A stretch of 46,613 nt of DNA from Lactobacillaceae bacterium (GCA_031289015.1 JAITQG010000060.1:1-46613), one strand, 5' to 3'; shown: positions 30,546 through 40,586, numbered from the stretch's first letter. Notes: generated from the letters alone by a model not told the origin. Numbers and translations: made by a program.

Positions 30546-31971
30546 AATTGAACGTAGTAAAGCATTGGCAGCGACCCAAGAAGCCATTCAACATGACCGT
30601 GATGCGGCCTTGGACTATGCTGATGACATCCAACCGGTCTTTTCAACGGGGCAAGGCTTGTCAGAAGACGTGGTGCGGGCGATTTCGGCGGCCAAAAATG
30701 AACCGGCCTGGATGTTGGCCTATCGTTTAGAGGCCTATCAACTCTATTTATCAATGGAGTTGCCCAAGTGGGGACCGGATTTAAACGAAATTAACTTTGC
30801 AGATATTTATTATTACAATAAGCCCACCACGGAGAAATACCGTGATTGGGATGATGTGCCGGCTGAGATGAAAGATACCTTTGAGCGGTTGGGCGTCCCC
30901 GAAGCTGAGCGCAAGTGGTTGGCTGGTTCGTCAGCCCAATTCGAATCTGAAGTGGTTTATCACCGGATGAAGGAAGAATTTGAGAAACAAGGGATCATCT
31001 TCACCGACACTGACACCGCGCTACAAGAGTATCCAGAGATGGTGAAGGAATACTTTGGCACGGTTGTTGGGATGGCTGACAACAAGCTAGCAGCGTTAAA
31101 TGCGGCTGTTTGGTCAGGTGGGACGTTTATTTATGTACCTAAAAATGTCCAAATTCATGTACCGATTCAATCGTATTTCCGCATCAATTCCGCCAATGAA
31201 GGGCAATTTGAGCGGACGTTGATTGTTGTGGATGAAGGTGCCCATGTCGAATATGTCGAAGGGTGTTCTGCACCGATGTATTCGGGGGATGCGTTGCATG
31301 CGGCCGTCGTTGAAGTGATTGTCAAAAAGGATGCCTATGCGCGCTATACGACGATTCAAAACTGGTCAAATAACGTGTATTCGCTGGAAACTAAGCGTGC
31401 GTATGCGTATGAAAATGCGACGATGGAATGGATTGACGGGAATTTTGGTTCGAAAGCCACGATGAAGTATCCAGCGGTCTACTTGCAAGGTCAAGGGGCG
31501 CGGGGCACGATGTTGTCAATCGCCGTGGCGGGTGAAGGAATTCATTTGGATTCTGGGGCGCGGATGATTCACAATGCACCAAATACCTCGTCATCGATTA
31601 TTTCCAAGTCCATCGCCCATGATGGTGGCAAGACGGACTATCGTGGGGATGTGCGCTTTGGCGTGAATTCGACCGGCTCGATGGCCCACGTCGAATGTGA
31701 CACGATTTTACTCGACGACAAGTCATCTGCTGACACGATTCCCTACAATAAAATTGATAACGGTAATGTCACGTTGGAACACGAAGCTAAAGTGTCCAAA
31801 TTGTCCGCTGAACAAGTCAATTACTTTATGACCCGTGGGATTTCTGAACGAGATGCGACCGCCATGATTATCATGGGCTTTGCCGAACCGTTTATTAAGG
31901 AATTGCCGATGGAATATGCGGTCGAATTGAATCGGTTGATGAGCTTTGAAATGGAAGGGTCAGTTGGTTAA
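30538..31971 (+). CDS. sufB: Fe-S cluster assembly scaffold SufB
   Basis: SufB (477 residues) is the main scaffold subunit on which the nascent [4Fe-4S] cluster forms. Typical stretches are [110 protein letters not shown] and [25 protein letters not shown] 30538 has AAGGTGG six bases upstream; the frame extends further back into sufU but without a good site. Confidence 0.96.
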   Translation: MAEIERSKALAATQEAIQHDRDAALDYADDIQPVFSTGQGLSEDVVRAISAAKNEPAWMLAYRLEAYQLYLSMELPKWGPDLNEINFADIYYYNKPTTEKYRDWDDVPAEMKDTFERLGVPEAERKWLAGSSAQFESEVVYHRMKEEFEKQGIIFTDTDTALQEYPEMVKEYFGTVVGMADNKLAALNAAVWSGGTFIYVPKNVQIHVPIQSYFRINSANEGQFERTLIVVDEGAHVEYVEGCSAPMYSGDALHAAVVEVIVKKDAYARYTTIQNWSNNVYSLETKRAYAYENATMEWIDGNFGSKATMKYPAVYLQGQGARGTMLSIAVAGEGIHLDSGARMIHNAPNTSSSIISKSIAHDGGKTDYRGDVRFGVNSTGSMAHVECDTILLDDKSSADTIPYNKIDNGNVTLEHEAKVSKLSAEQVNYFMTRGISERDATAMIIMGFAEPFIKELPMEYAVELNRLMSFEMEGSVG

Positions 31972-31976
31972 TTAGC

Positions 31977-32279
31977 ATGGCAGACACCGTCAAAACAATC
32001 TGGGCAATGCTCGAAACTGTTGAAGATCCTGAATTACGCGTTGACGTGGTGAATTTAGGGCTTATTTATGGTGTCGAATTGGTGGCGACGACCGCTAAAA
32101 TCACGATGACTTGGACGATGTTGGGGTGTCCGTTGGGGGATTTGTTGGAGCGGCGGATTGTGCAGGCTGTTGAAACAATTGATGGGGTGGATGAGGTTGA
32201 GGTTGAGTTGGTTTGGGAGCCGGCTTGGAATAAAGACAAAATGACGCCGTTTGCAAAAATGTTATTGGGGATTCGGTAG
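31977..32279 (+). CDS. sufT: MIP18/SufT-family Fe-S assembly protein
   Basis: A 100-residue DUF59 (MIP18/PaaD-like) protein: the motif VEDPELRVDVVNLGLIYGVE, then MTWTMLGCPLGDLLERRI with the conserved Cys, and VELVWEPAWNKDKMTP. Such proteins help mature Fe-S proteins and often close SUF operons. It begins five bases after the sufB stop and ends just ahead of a terminator. Confidence 0.88.
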   Translation: MADTVKTIWAMLETVEDPELRVDVVNLGLIYGVELVATTAKITMTWTMLGCPLGDLLERRIVQAVETIDGVDEVEVELVWEPAWNKDKMTPFAKMLLGIR

Positions 32280-32287
32280 TGAGCCAA

Positions 32288-32317
32288 AAAAAGCCGGCAT
32301 TTGATTGCTGGCTTTTT
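32288..32317 (+). terminator. Terminator of the suf operon
   Basis: AAAAAGCCGGCA (32288-32299) pairs, with one wobble, with TGCTGGCTTTTT (32306-32317). Confidence 0.88.
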
Positions 32318-32346
32318 GTTTGGGGTGTTTCGCCACTGCGTGCCGA

Positions 32347-32540
32347 GGTATTTTGCTTGGTTTGGGAAATGGCTCCGCTTGGCTGCTGTTGAAGGGGGCG
32401 ACAGAGTCCTGCTAGTCTAAGGGATTCGGCCTTGCGCAAGCGCAAAACCAACTCCCTAAGACCGCGCTAGTGCTCCTACCTCGCTTATTCCCCTACAACA
32501 GCAGCCAAGCTCCGCCATTTCCCAAACCAAGCAAAATACC
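32347..32540. repeat. Long near-perfect inverted repeat (51-bp arms, 92-bp centre)
   Basis: The arm at 32347-32397 and the inverted arm at 32490-32540 match at 47 of 51 positions. Three of the four mismatches are one block, TCC against GGA. The centre continues the fold: GTCTAAGGGA (32415-32424) pairs with TCCCTAAGAC (32452-32461) with one mismatch, and a TTGCGCAA palindrome lies at 32432-32439. It sits between the suf terminator and the convergent cysteine desulfurase gene. No reading frame or transposase is associated; it could be a MITE-like element or a processed hairpin RNA. Confidence 0.9.
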
Positions 32541-32605
32541 AATCTCCGCTGCGCTCCGATTACTAAAACTTCAACTATACGCTTCTTGATAAATTTTTCG
32601 CTTAA

Positions 32606-33694
32606 TTAATTTTGTAAGCTTAATAAGGCGTTGGTCAATGCCATTACTTCTTCAGTAGTCGTTGGGGTACCAAACGACACACGGGCAAATCTGCTGGCGG
32701 TGTTTGCATCTATGCCCGCTGCCATTATGGCTGGATCTAAGGCTGTGAAATCATTGCAGGCTGACGTTGTTGAGATGGCAAAACCTTGTTCATGCAGCGT
32801 ATCAACGAATTTGTTGCCTACCGCTTCAGGACTGAAAATGCCCACAATCCCTGGGAACGTTTCATAAGCTAACAAGTTGCTCCATTCTGGTAAGGCTTGC
32901 AATAATTGCTTGCGGAGCTGTTCGTAATGTTTGAAATCAGCCGTGCGACTTGCATAGGCTGCTTGCACGGCCGTTGTAAAGGCGGCGATGCTGGGGACGT
33001 CGATTGTGCCGGGCCTAAAGCCAAATTCGTGCGTCGTACCTGGATACAACGGTTGATATGGTACGTTTGGATTTAAGTACAGCAGCCCAGTGCCCTTGGG
33101 ACCATAAATTTTATGGCTTGAGGCACTATATGATGAGACATGCGTGGGTACATCGTATTTGGTAAAGGCTTGCACGCCATCGCAATGGAATAAAATCCCG
33201 TGTTCCGCTGCGATTGTAGCTAGCTCAGCAATCGGTTGGATAATGCCCGTGACTGAATTGACGGCTTGTAAAATAATCAGCCCAGTTTGTGCGGTGATGG
33301 CTTTGGCTAATAAAGCTGGCGTGGCTTGACCGTGCGCATTGAGCGGGAGTTGACGGATGGTTATATTTGGTTGGCCGGCTAAAATGTGGTGCACTGAAGC
33401 GTGTTCGATGGGGCTAACCAAGATTTCACGATGGTTTGCAGCCAATTGTTGGAGCGCCATGCGAATTGCTAATTCATTGCTTTGTGAGCCGCCACTCGTA
33501 AAAATCACTGATTGCAAGGGTACCTGCATCAGGTCTGTGATGGTTTGGCGACAATGCTGTAATAAGCCATTGGCGCGATTGCCGATTTCGTGGTGGCTAC
33601 TGGGATTACCCCAAAAGTCTTGGGCCACTTGCGTATAGGTTGCAAGGGCCGCGTTTGACATGGGGGTCGTGGCAGCATAGTCAAAGTATGTCAT
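32606..33694 (-). CDS. NifS/IscS-type cysteine desulfurase linked to NAD synthesis
   Basis: A 362-residue group I cysteine desulfurase. Marks are TYFDYAATTP at the start, IFTSGGSQSNELAI, the PLP-stacking His in SPIEHASVHH, the PLP lysine in SASSHKIYGPKGTGLLYL, and the catalytic Cys in the loop ISTTSACNDF. The start (complement of 33692-33694) has AGGA eight bases upstream. It is divergent from nadB-nadC-nadA, as in Bacilli where a NifS-like protein helps equip NadA with its [4Fe-4S] cluster. That role here is inferred from context. Confidence 0.92.
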   Translation of the reverse strand: MTYFDYAATTPMSNAALATYTQVAQDFWGNPSSHHEIGNRANGLLQHCRQTITDLMQVPLQSVIFTSGGSQSNELAIRMALQQLAANHREILVSPIEHASVHHILAGQPNITIRQLPLNAHGQATPALLAKAITAQTGLIILQAVNSVTGIIQPIAELATIAAEHGILFHCDGVQAFTKYDVPTHVSSYSASSHKIYGPKGTGLLYLNPNVPYQPLYPGTTHEFGFRPGTIDVPSIAAFTTAVQAAYASRTADFKHYEQLRKQLLQALPEWSNLLAYETFPGIVGIFSPEAVGNKFVDTLHEQGFAISTTSACNDFTALDPAIMAAGIDANTASRFARVSFGTPTTTEEVMALTNALLSLQN

Positions 33695-33820
33695 ACAGCT
33701 ATTCCTAAAATGTAGTTTATTTGTTATTGACATCATACTAAAATACTGGAAAATAGTTAATAGTATACACTTTTTTAACTACATGGCGAATGCAGTGCCA
33801 GGAAGTAATTGGAACCGACT
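33695..33820. promoter_or_regulatory. Divergent control region of the cysteine desulfurase and nadBCA
   Basis: A 126-bp AT-rich region. ATGTAGTT (33710-33717) and AACTACAT (33777-33784) form an inverted pair placed near each of the two genes. TTGACA (33727-33732) is a possible -35 for nadB, but the -10 is weak. I saw no clear match to the NiaR operator that I know. Confidence 0.4.
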
Positions 33821-35290
33821 ATGAAAAAAGTCATTATTATTGGGGCAGGCTTGGCAGGCTGTTATTTGGCTAGTCAATTACCCAGCACCTATGAAATACA
33901 TATTTTTACTAAAGGCTCATTAAAAAACAGCGATTCGATGTTGGCACAAGGGGGCATTGCTTGTGCTTTGGCGCCAACTGACTCGTGGCAAGCCCATTTT
34001 GCCGATACGCTGCAAGCGGGCGGGCAAGTGAATCATGCCGATAACGTGGCACAGTTAGTCCAACAAGGCCCACAGTTAGTCACTGAATTAATTACCGCGG
34101 GCATGGCCTTTGATTGCGATTCAACAGGGGCTTTTAGTTATGGGCTGGAAGGGGCGCACCAACAACCGCGCGTTTTACATATACAAGGCGATCAAACTGG
34201 TAAATATATGACCCAGTTTGTGCAACAACAATTAGCCAATGTGACACTACATGAATATTGCATGGCGACAGAATTAATCAAAAATCACCAACAAGTCATT
34301 GGAATTGAGTTTTTGGATGCTGATGCAAAACTCAACACGATGCTAGCAGACGTTGTGGTCCTCGCAACTGGTGGCTTAGGTGGTTTATATCCGCTTACGT
34401 CAAATGATGTGACAATTACCGGTGATGGGCAAGCGATGGCCTTGCGCGCTGGTGTTAAATTGGCGGATATGGAATTCGTCCAATTTCATCCAACGCTTTT
34501 GAGTGTTGACGGGCACTGTCATGGCTTGATTTCTGAAGCCATTCGCGGGGCGGGGGCGCATTTAGTTGATGAAACTGGTCAATTAATTATGCAAGCTCAT
34601 GACCCACGCGGTGATTTAGCACCGCGGGATGTCGTTGCGCGAGTGATTACGCAAACCTATGCGGCTGGGCATAATGTCTTTTTGAATATTCAATCAGTCG
34701 TGGATTTTGAACGGCATTTTCCACAAATTACCGCTAACCTTGATGCTCAAGCCATTCCCTTTCGTCAAACTAACTTAATTCCCGTGCAACCTGGTGCGCA
34801 CTTTATGATGGGGGGCATTGCAGTCAACGCGCATGGGCAGACTAATCTAGCGGGCTTGTATGCCGTGGGTGAAGTGGCCAATACCGGGGTGCATGGGGCT
34901 AATCGCTTGGCTAGTAATTCACTTTTGGAATGTTTGGTATTTAGCCGGGCAGCCGCCAAAGCCATTACAACGACTGATTTAGCAGCTAGGCCAGCCTATC
35001 AGCCCAACGCACGACACAATCGCTTAGTGTTACCAGCACGGACAACTTTGCAACAAAGAGCGTGGCAGGCGATTGGGATTGAGCGTGACCCAGATCAAAT
35101 TCATGAATTTATGCATTGGTTAGCCCAATTTCAATATCAACAACTCCCTCAGCAAATGACACAAGCCGAATTTGAAACGGCTAACATGTGTTTAATTGCT
35201 GAAAGTATCGCTAAAGCCGCACTGGCCAGGCCCACCAGCCTCGGTGCTCACTATTGGAAGGTCCAAAAAAATGAATCAATTATTAGTTAA
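33821..35290 (+). CDS. nadB: L-aspartate oxidase
   Basis: NadB oxidises L-aspartate to iminoaspartate with FAD, the first step of de novo NAD synthesis. The FAD-binding start is KKVIIIGAGLAGCYLASQL. Other family blocks are SMLAQGGIA, GLEGAHQQPRVLHIQGDQTGK, VLATGGLGGLYPLTSND, DMEFVQFHPTLL, the RGAGAHLVDE stretch, the DPRGDLAPRDVVARVI motif and HGANRLASNSLLECLVF. ATG 33821 has GGAA six bases upstream; TTG 33809 would add four residues. At 489 residues it is a little shorter than many NadB proteins at the C terminus. The end overlaps nadC. Confidence 0.95.
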   Translation: MKKVIIIGAGLAGCYLASQLPSTYEIHIFTKGSLKNSDSMLAQGGIACALAPTDSWQAHFADTLQAGGQVNHADNVAQLVQQGPQLVTELITAGMAFDCDSTGAFSYGLEGAHQQPRVLHIQGDQTGKYMTQFVQQQLANVTLHEYCMATELIKNHQQVIGIEFLDADAKLNTMLADVVVLATGGLGGLYPLTSNDVTITGDGQAMALRAGVKLADMEFVQFHPTLLSVDGHCHGLISEAIRGAGAHLVDETGQLIMQAHDPRGDLAPRDVVARVITQTYAAGHNVFLNIQSVVDFERHFPQITANLDAQAIPFRQTNLIPVQPGAHFMMGGIAVNAHGQTNLAGLYAVGEVANTGVHGANRLASNSLLECLVFSRAAAKAITTTDLAARPAYQPNARHNRLVLPARTTLQQRAWQAIGIERDPDQIHEFMHWLAQFQYQQLPQQMTQAEFETANMCLIAESIAKAALARPTSLGAHYWKVQKNESIIS

Positions 35291-36119
35291 AAATGCATTG
35301 CAAACCTTTATTAATGAAGACGTCGGCACAGGGGATATTAGCGCAGAATTAATTTTTCCAACTGATAAGATTAGCTCTGGGCATTTTCTCTTGAAATCAG
35401 CTGGGGTCGTTTGTGGCTTGCCATTGGCCCAGTATGTTTACGATTTACTCGGGGGCAATGTGCAGTTTGAAGCGCTCGTGGTGGAAGGTAGTTATCACGC
35501 TGCAGGGACGGTGATTGGCAAGGTAACCGGTTCAGCACGGACAATCTTAACGGGTGAACGATTGATTTTAAATTTGTGGCAACGGATGAGTGGCATTGCG
35601 ACCATGACGCGAAATGCCGTTGATCGCTTGGCAGATCCAAACATTCGTATTTGTGATACGCGTAAAACCGCACCGGGACTACGCATGTTTGATAAGTACT
35701 CAGTTCGTCAAGGTGGTGGGGTTAATCATCGCTTTGGGCTATATGACGGTGTAATGCTCAAGGACAACCACATTGCCTTTGCGGGTGGCATTACTGAAGC
35801 CGTCAACCAAGTGCGTGAACAAACTGGACAAATGGTCAATATTGAAGTCGAAGTGGAAACCATCGACCAACTTAAAGAAGCGATTGCAGCCCATGCCAAT
35901 GTCATTATGTTTGATAATCGGTCAGCAGCTGAAGCCAAACAATTTCAAGCATTAGTGCCTGATGATATTGCCACGGAAATTTCAGGTGGCATAACGCTGG
36001 CAACCATCGCTGAATATCGTGGTACCGGCGTGGATTACATTTCGTTGGGCTTTTTGACCAACGCCGTCCAAAATCTGGATATTAGTTTTTTGAGTGACAA
36101 TGTGCAAAAAGGAAATTAA
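35271..36119 (+). CDS. nadC: Nicotinate-nucleotide pyrophosphorylase (quinolinate phosphoribosyltransferase)
   Basis: NadC turns quinolinate and PRPP into nicotinate mononucleotide. Its 282 residues show the family features FINEDVGTGDISAELIF, GERLILNLWQRMSGIAT, DTRKTAPGLRMFDKYSVRQGGGVNHRFGLYDGVMLKDNHIAF (seen as separate blocks), VEVETIDQLKEA, IMFDNRSAAEAK and VDYISLGFLT. ATG 35271 has GGAAGG nine bases upstream and overlaps nadB by 20 bases. nadA begins two bases after its stop. Confidence 0.96.
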   Translation: MNQLLVKNALQTFINEDVGTGDISAELIFPTDKISSGHFLLKSAGVVCGLPLAQYVYDLLGGNVQFEALVVEGSYHAAGTVIGKVTGSARTILTGERLILNLWQRMSGIATMTRNAVDRLADPNIRICDTRKTAPGLRMFDKYSVRQGGGVNHRFGLYDGVMLKDNHIAFAGGITEAVNQVREQTGQMVNIEVEVETIDQLKEAIAAHANVIMFDNRSAAEAKQFQALVPDDIATEISGGITLATIAEYRGTGVDYISLGFLTNAVQNLDISFLSDNVQKGN

Positions 36120-36121
36120 TC

Positions 36122-37219
36122 ATGGAAAATGTATTAGATAGTTATCAAGCTCAACTCATCCCAGCTGAATATTTGCAAGCCACAACGGCTGATTTACGCG
36201 CGCGAATTGCTAAAGCCAAGGCTCAATTGGGCGATAAAGTGTTGTATTTAGCTCACCATTATCAAAAAGACGAGGTAGTTGAATTCGCTGATCAAATTGG
36301 TGATTCACTCGCTTTGGCCCAAATTGCCCAAACTAACAAAACAGCCAATTATATTTTGTTTTGTGGGGTGCATTTCATGGCGGAAACGGCCGATATTTTA
36401 ACGGAAGCCCACCAAAAAGTGATTCTGCCGGATTTAACGGCCGGCTGTTCAATGGCCGATATGGTTAACGACAATCAATTAGAACAAGCTTGGCGTGAGT
36501 TGCAAGCCAAGTATCCCGATGAAATTTTACCGATTACGTATGTGAATTCAACGGCGGCCGTCAAAGCCTTTGTTGGTGAGCATGGCGGGGTGACGTGTAC
36601 TTCATCCAATGCAGCTAGTGTGTTGGCGTGGGCCTTTACGCAAAAAAAGCGGATTTTCTTTTTGCCTGATCAACATTTGGGGCGCAATACGGCCGTGGAT
36701 ATGGGCATTGATTTAGCCGATATGGGCGTGTGGGATCCAATTAAGAACGCATTAATTGCGGATAAAGCTGACCTCAAAGTCATTTTGTGGAATGGTTGGT
36801 GTTCAGTGCATCAACAATTCACTGGTGCGCACGTGGATGCTGTCCGCGCCGAATACCCAGGTATCAAAGTCATCGTGCATCCCGAGTGCCAGTATGAAGT
36901 GGTGCAAAAAGCCGATCATGCTGGTTCAACGAATAAAATCTTAAACACGGTTAAAAATGCTGAACCTGGTAGCAAGTGGGCGGTGGGCACAGATAATAAT
37001 TTGGTCGCGCGGATGGCTAATGAAATTAAAGATAAAGAAGTTGTTTTTTTGAATCCAATTTCATGTGCTTGCATGACGATGAATCGGATTAAGTTACCCC
37101 ATGTAGCTTGGGCGTTAGAAAACCTCGTACAAGGGACTGTGGTCAATGAAATCAACGTGCAACCCCAAGTCGCGCAAAATGCCGTCAAAGCCTTGGATCA
37201 AATGTTAGCATTGAGTTAA
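36122..37219 (+). CDS. nadA: Quinolinate synthase
   Basis: NadA condenses iminoaspartate with dihydroxyacetone phosphate to quinolinate using an oxygen-sensitive [4Fe-4S] cluster. Family blocks are YLAHHYQKDEVVEFADQIGDSLALA, FCGVHFMAETADIL, TAGCSMADM, TYVNSTAAVKAF, CTSSNA, IVHPECQYEV and NPISCACMTMNR. The 365-residue length matches the Bacillus-type long form. It needs the Fe-S machinery, which is encoded by the suf operon and the NifS-like gene next door. Confidence 0.96.
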   Translation: MENVLDSYQAQLIPAEYLQATTADLRARIAKAKAQLGDKVLYLAHHYQKDEVVEFADQIGDSLALAQIAQTNKTANYILFCGVHFMAETADILTEAHQKVILPDLTAGCSMADMVNDNQLEQAWRELQAKYPDEILPITYVNSTAAVKAFVGEHGGVTCTSSNAASVLAWAFTQKKRIFFLPDQHLGRNTAVDMGIDLADMGVWDPIKNALIADKADLKVILWNGWCSVHQQFTGAHVDAVRAEYPGIKVIVHPECQYEVVQKADHAGSTNKILNTVKNAEPGSKWAVGTDNNLVARMANEIKDKEVVFLNPISCACMTMNRIKLPHVAWALENLVQGTVVNEINVQPQVAQNAVKALDQMLALS

Positions 37220-37240
37220 CCGATAAGACGGACTTTATTT

Positions 37241-37249
37241 TGGTATAAT
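37241..37249 (+). promoter_or_regulatory. Extended -10 promoter for phosphoglucomutase
   Basis: TGG followed by TATAAT (37244-37249), an extended -10 element, about 20 bases before the GGGAGAG ribosome-binding site. The -35 region is poor, as often with extended -10 promoters. Confidence 0.55.
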
Positions 37250-37281
37250 AAAGTATTAGCTAAATTAAGGGAGAGAATATA

Positions 37282-39003
37282 ATGACTTGGCAAGAAAACT
37301 ATCAAGTATGGGCTGATCGCACTGATCTACCTGATTACTTAGCTGCTGATTTAGCAGCGTTGAGTGATGATAAAGCAAAAGAAGATGCCTTTTATACGGA
37401 ATTGAGCTTTGGTACGGCGGGGATGCGTGGGATTTTAGGTGCCGGTATTAACCGCATGAATATCTACACCGTTCGGCAAGCCACTGAAGGGTTAGCCCGC
37501 TTAATTGATGGGTTAGATGCGGCAACTAAGCAACGGGGCGTCGCGATTTCATACGACTCACGCCATTTTTCACAAGCCTTTGCCTATGAATCTGCGGCTG
37601 TTTTGGGTGCGCATGGCATCAAAGCGTATGTCTTTGAAAGTTTGCGCCCAACCCCTGAACTCTCATTTGCGGTGCGGTATTTAAATGCGTATGCCGGCAT
37701 TATGATTACGGCTTCACACAATCCTAAAGAATACAATGGCTACAAGATTTATGGTGAAGATGGTGGACAAATGCCACCTAAGGAATCTGACATCATTACG
37801 ACCTCAATTCGTGAAGCTGATTTATTCACGGTGCCGGTTGCTGATTTGGAAACTTTAAAGGCGGATGGGTTGTTGCAAGTCATCAGCACAGAAGTGGATG
37901 CTGCCTATTTGGCCGAAGTTAAGCAAATTTCAATTAATCAAGCGTTGATTGATACGGTCGGTAAGGACATGAAGTTAGTTTATTCACCACTACATGGAAC
38001 TGGCGCTTTGATCGCTGGGCAAGCTTTGCATAATGCGGGCTTTGAAAATGTCTTGATGGTCCCTGAACAAGCTGAACCTAATCCTGATTTTCCAACTGTT
38101 GCATTGCCTAACCCAGAAGATCCCAAGGCTTTGTCAATGGGGATTGAGCTTGCTAAAAAAGCCGGCGCTGATATCGTGATTGCTGTCGATCCAGATGCTG
38201 ATCGGATGGGACTGGCCGTGCGCCAACCAACTGGTGATTATGTCTTGTTGACTGGTAATCAAATTGGCGCTGTCTTGGTCAATTATATTTTGACAGCCAA
38301 GCAAGCTGCGGGGACTTTGCCAGCTAATGGGGCGATTGTTAAGTCAATCGTGTCATCTGAATTTGCCACCAAGATTGCTGAAGATTTTGGAATTACGACG
38401 GTTAACGTGTTGACTGGCTTCAAATACATCGCCGAACAAATCCAACATTATGAAGATACTAATGAACACACATTCTTGTTTGGCTTTGAAGAGTCATATG
38501 GCTACTTGGTAAAGTCGTTTGCGCGCGATAAGGATTCAATCCAAGCCACCGTATTGATGGCTGAAGTTGCCGCGTATTACAAGTCATTGGGCAAGACTGT
38601 CTATGATGGTGTGCAAGAATTGTTTGAAAAGTACGGTTATTTTGTTGAAAACACTAAGTCAATTACGTTGGCGGGTGTAGAAGGGCCAGCTAAAATTGCG
38701 GCTTTGATGAGCAAATTCCGTGCTGAAACGCCAATTGAATTTGGTGGTGACAAGGTAGTTAAGGTCGAAGATTTTGCGAGCCAAATTGAAACTGATGTCG
38801 TAACGGATACTGAAACAGCTATGACTTTGCCACAAGCTAACGTGGTTAAGTACTGGTTGGCAGACGGTTCATGGGTGGCCGTGCGTCCATCTGGTACAGA
38901 GCCAAAGATTAAGTTCTATGTGGGAACTAAGGGTGCCACGAGTGCAGCGGCTGATACCAAGTTGGCGGCAATCAAGGCCACGATTGAAACATATTTAGAT
39001 TAA
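37282..39003 (+). CDS. pgcA: Alpha-phosphoglucomutase (PgcA/ManB type)
   Basis: A 573-residue alpha-D-phosphohexomutase that interconverts glucose 1-phosphate and glucose 6-phosphate. The domain marks are SFGTAGMRGILGAGINRMN near the start, the phosphoserine loop ITASHNPKEYNGYK, the Mg2+ loop DPDADRMGLA, the sugar-binding GFEESYGYL and the phosphate-binding VRPSGTEPKIKFY. It feeds cell-wall and exopolysaccharide precursor synthesis. It is monocistronic and has a terminator. Confidence 0.94.
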   Translation: MTWQENYQVWADRTDLPDYLAADLAALSDDKAKEDAFYTELSFGTAGMRGILGAGINRMNIYTVRQATEGLARLIDGLDAATKQRGVAISYDSRHFSQAFAYESAAVLGAHGIKAYVFESLRPTPELSFAVRYLNAYAGIMITASHNPKEYNGYKIYGEDGGQMPPKESDIITTSIREADLFTVPVADLETLKADGLLQVISTEVDAAYLAEVKQISINQALIDTVGKDMKLVYSPLHGTGALIAGQALHNAGFENVLMVPEQAEPNPDFPTVALPNPEDPKALSMGIELAKKAGADIVIAVDPDADRMGLAVRQPTGDYVLLTGNQIGAVLVNYILTAKQAAGTLPANGAIVKSIVSSEFATKIAEDFGITTVNVLTGFKYIAEQIQHYEDTNEHTFLFGFEESYGYLVKSFARDKDSIQATVLMAEVAAYYKSLGKTVYDGVQELFEKYGYFVENTKSITLAGVEGPAKIAALMSKFRAETPIEFGGDKVVKVEDFASQIETDVVTDTETAMTLPQANVVKYWLADGSWVAVRPSGTEPKIKFYVGTKGATSAAADTKLAAIKATIETYLD

Positions 39004-39014
39004 TATTTTTAGCC

Positions 39015-39044
39015 AGGGTCTGTTGACAAAACAGGCCTTTTTTT
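39015..39044 (+). terminator. Terminator after phosphoglucomutase gene
   Basis: AGGGTCTGTT (39015-39024) pairs with AACAGGCCTT (39030-39039), with one mismatch and one wobble, and a T-run to 39044. Confidence 0.75.
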
Positions 39045-39117
39045 AATTGGGCGAGTAAGGTGCTTTGCTTAAAATCATGTACAATAGAAGTAATACAGTA
39101 TAAAAGAGGGAAAAATA

Positions 39118-39675
39118 ATGCTAATAATTATTATATTGCTGGTTGTAGTTGGGCTTGGCTATATCACACTCTATAATGGGTTGGTCAAAGGTCGCCTCCA
39201 TGCCCAAGAAGCCTGGTCACAAATTGATGTGCAATTGAAGCGCCGTAATGACTTGATTCCTAATCTGGTCGATACGGTCAAAGGGTATTCAGATTTTGAA
39301 AAGACCACCCTTGAAGAGGTGGTGGCGTTACGAAACCAATTACTACAAGTGCCAGTTGGCCATGGTAGTGAAAAATTAGCCGTCTCAGATCAATTAACGG
39401 GGAGTTTGCAATCATTGTTTGCCGTAGCGGAAGGTTATCCAGATTTGAAAGCCAATCAAACGTATTTGAAATTAATGGAAGAATTGACTAATACTGAAAA
39501 TAAAATTGCTTACTCGCGCCAGTTGTTTAATGCAACAACGGCTAGTTACAATATGAAATTACAGACTTTTCCGAGTTCAATTGTGGCTAATTTACATCAT
39601 TTTCAGCCAAGTAATTTTTTGCAAGTGGATGAAGCTGACAAGGCTTTGCCAACAGTTTCTCTCAATGATAAGTAA
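39118..39675 (+). CDS. lemA: LemA family membrane protein
   Basis: A 185-residue protein with one N-terminal membrane helix ([19 protein letters not shown]) and a helical extracytoplasmic or cytoplasmic bundle. Family motifs are [29 protein letters not shown], then [30 protein letters not shown]. The exact function is unknown. It is followed after 14 bases by htpX, a pairing widespread in Firmicutes that suggests a joint role in membrane protein quality control. Confidence 0.93.
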   Translation: MLIIIILLVVVGLGYITLYNGLVKGRLHAQEAWSQIDVQLKRRNDLIPNLVDTVKGYSDFEKTTLEEVVALRNQLLQVPVGHGSEKLAVSDQLTGSLQSLFAVAEGYPDLKANQTYLKLMEELTNTENKIAYSRQLFNATTASYNMKLQTFPSSIVANLHHFQPSNFLQVDEADKALPTVSLNDK

Positions 39676-39689
39676 GGAGCACGTGGCAG

Positions 39690-40586
39690 ATGTTATATGA
39701 TCAAATTGCCAAAAACAAACGCAAGACGGTTGTATTGTTTTTTGGTTTCTTCCTATTTATCGCAGCCGTTGGAGCTGCTTTAGGCTATTTCTTATGGCAA
39801 GATACGACGATTGGGGTTGTGATTGCCCTGGTTGCCGGCTTGGTTTATGCGGGGTATATGTTTAGTCAATCGACTGACGTGGTCATGGCGATGAATCACG
39901 CTAAAGAGGTGACGAGTGCTGACCAAGCGCCTGAGTTGTGGCACATTGTTGAAGATATGGCATTGGTCGCTAATGTGCCTATGCCGCGCGTCTTTATCAT
40001 TAATGATGCCTCACCAAATGCTTTTGCAACGGGGAATAATCCCCAACATGCCGCCGTGGCAGCCACGTCAGGGATTTTAGCGCGGTTAAATCGTGACGAA
40101 CTAGAAGGCGTGATGGCCCATGAAATGACCCACGTGCGCAATTACGATATTCGGATTCAAACGTTGGCCGTAGCTTTAACTTCCGCCATTGCCTTAATTG
40201 CCAACATTGGGACCAATGCCATGTGGTGGGGTGGTGGGCGCAGTCGCAATGATCGTGACGGGAATGGTAGCAATCTTATTGGAATCGCCATTTCGGTGGT
40301 GGTCATGATTGCCGCGCCATTGTTAGCGACGATTGTCCAAATGGCGATTTCTAGAAACCGTGAGTATCTCGCCGATGCTGGCGCGGTGGAATTAACCCGT
40401 AATCCTGAAGGCCTCATCAATGCCTTGGAAAAAATTTCGAGCAGCGAACCCATGTCACCAGGCAATGTTTCTGCTGAAAGTGCGGCCCTCTATATTAGTA
40501 ATCCGTTAAAAAGTGGCGGGATGAATGAACTATTTTCAACGCATCCACCAATGGAAAAACGAATTGCGGCCCTCAAAGCGATGTAA
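39690..40586 (+). CDS. htpX: HtpX-type membrane zinc metalloprotease
   Basis: A 298-residue M48B protease. Two N-terminal helices ([22 protein letters not shown] and [19 protein letters not shown]) precede the zinc motif HEMTH in [14 protein letters not shown]. Two more helices follow, and the third ligand Glu is in [15 protein letters not shown]. The end [14 protein letters not shown] is typical. It degrades damaged membrane proteins on the cytosolic side. It is the second gene of the lemA-htpX operon. Confidence 0.95.
   Translation: MLYDQIAKNKRKTVVLFFGFFLFIAAVGAALGYFLWQDTTIGVVIALVAGLVYAGYMFSQSTDVVMAMNHAKEVTSADQAPELWHIVEDMALVANVPMPRVFIINDASPNAFATGNNPQHAAVAATSGILARLNRDELEGVMAHEMTHVRNYDIRIQTLAVALTSAIALIANIGTNAMWWGGGRSRNDRDGNGSNLIGIAISVVVMIAAPLLATIVQMAISRNREYLADAGAVELTRNPEGLINALEKISSSEPMSPGNVSAESAALYISNPLKSGGMNELFSTHPPMEKRIAALKAM

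Noticed and set aside
30260..30754. 164-codon open frame on the minus strand across sufU/sufB
   Set aside because: Antisense to two well-supported overlapping genes; composition (many Pro, His, Ser) is typical of a shadow frame.
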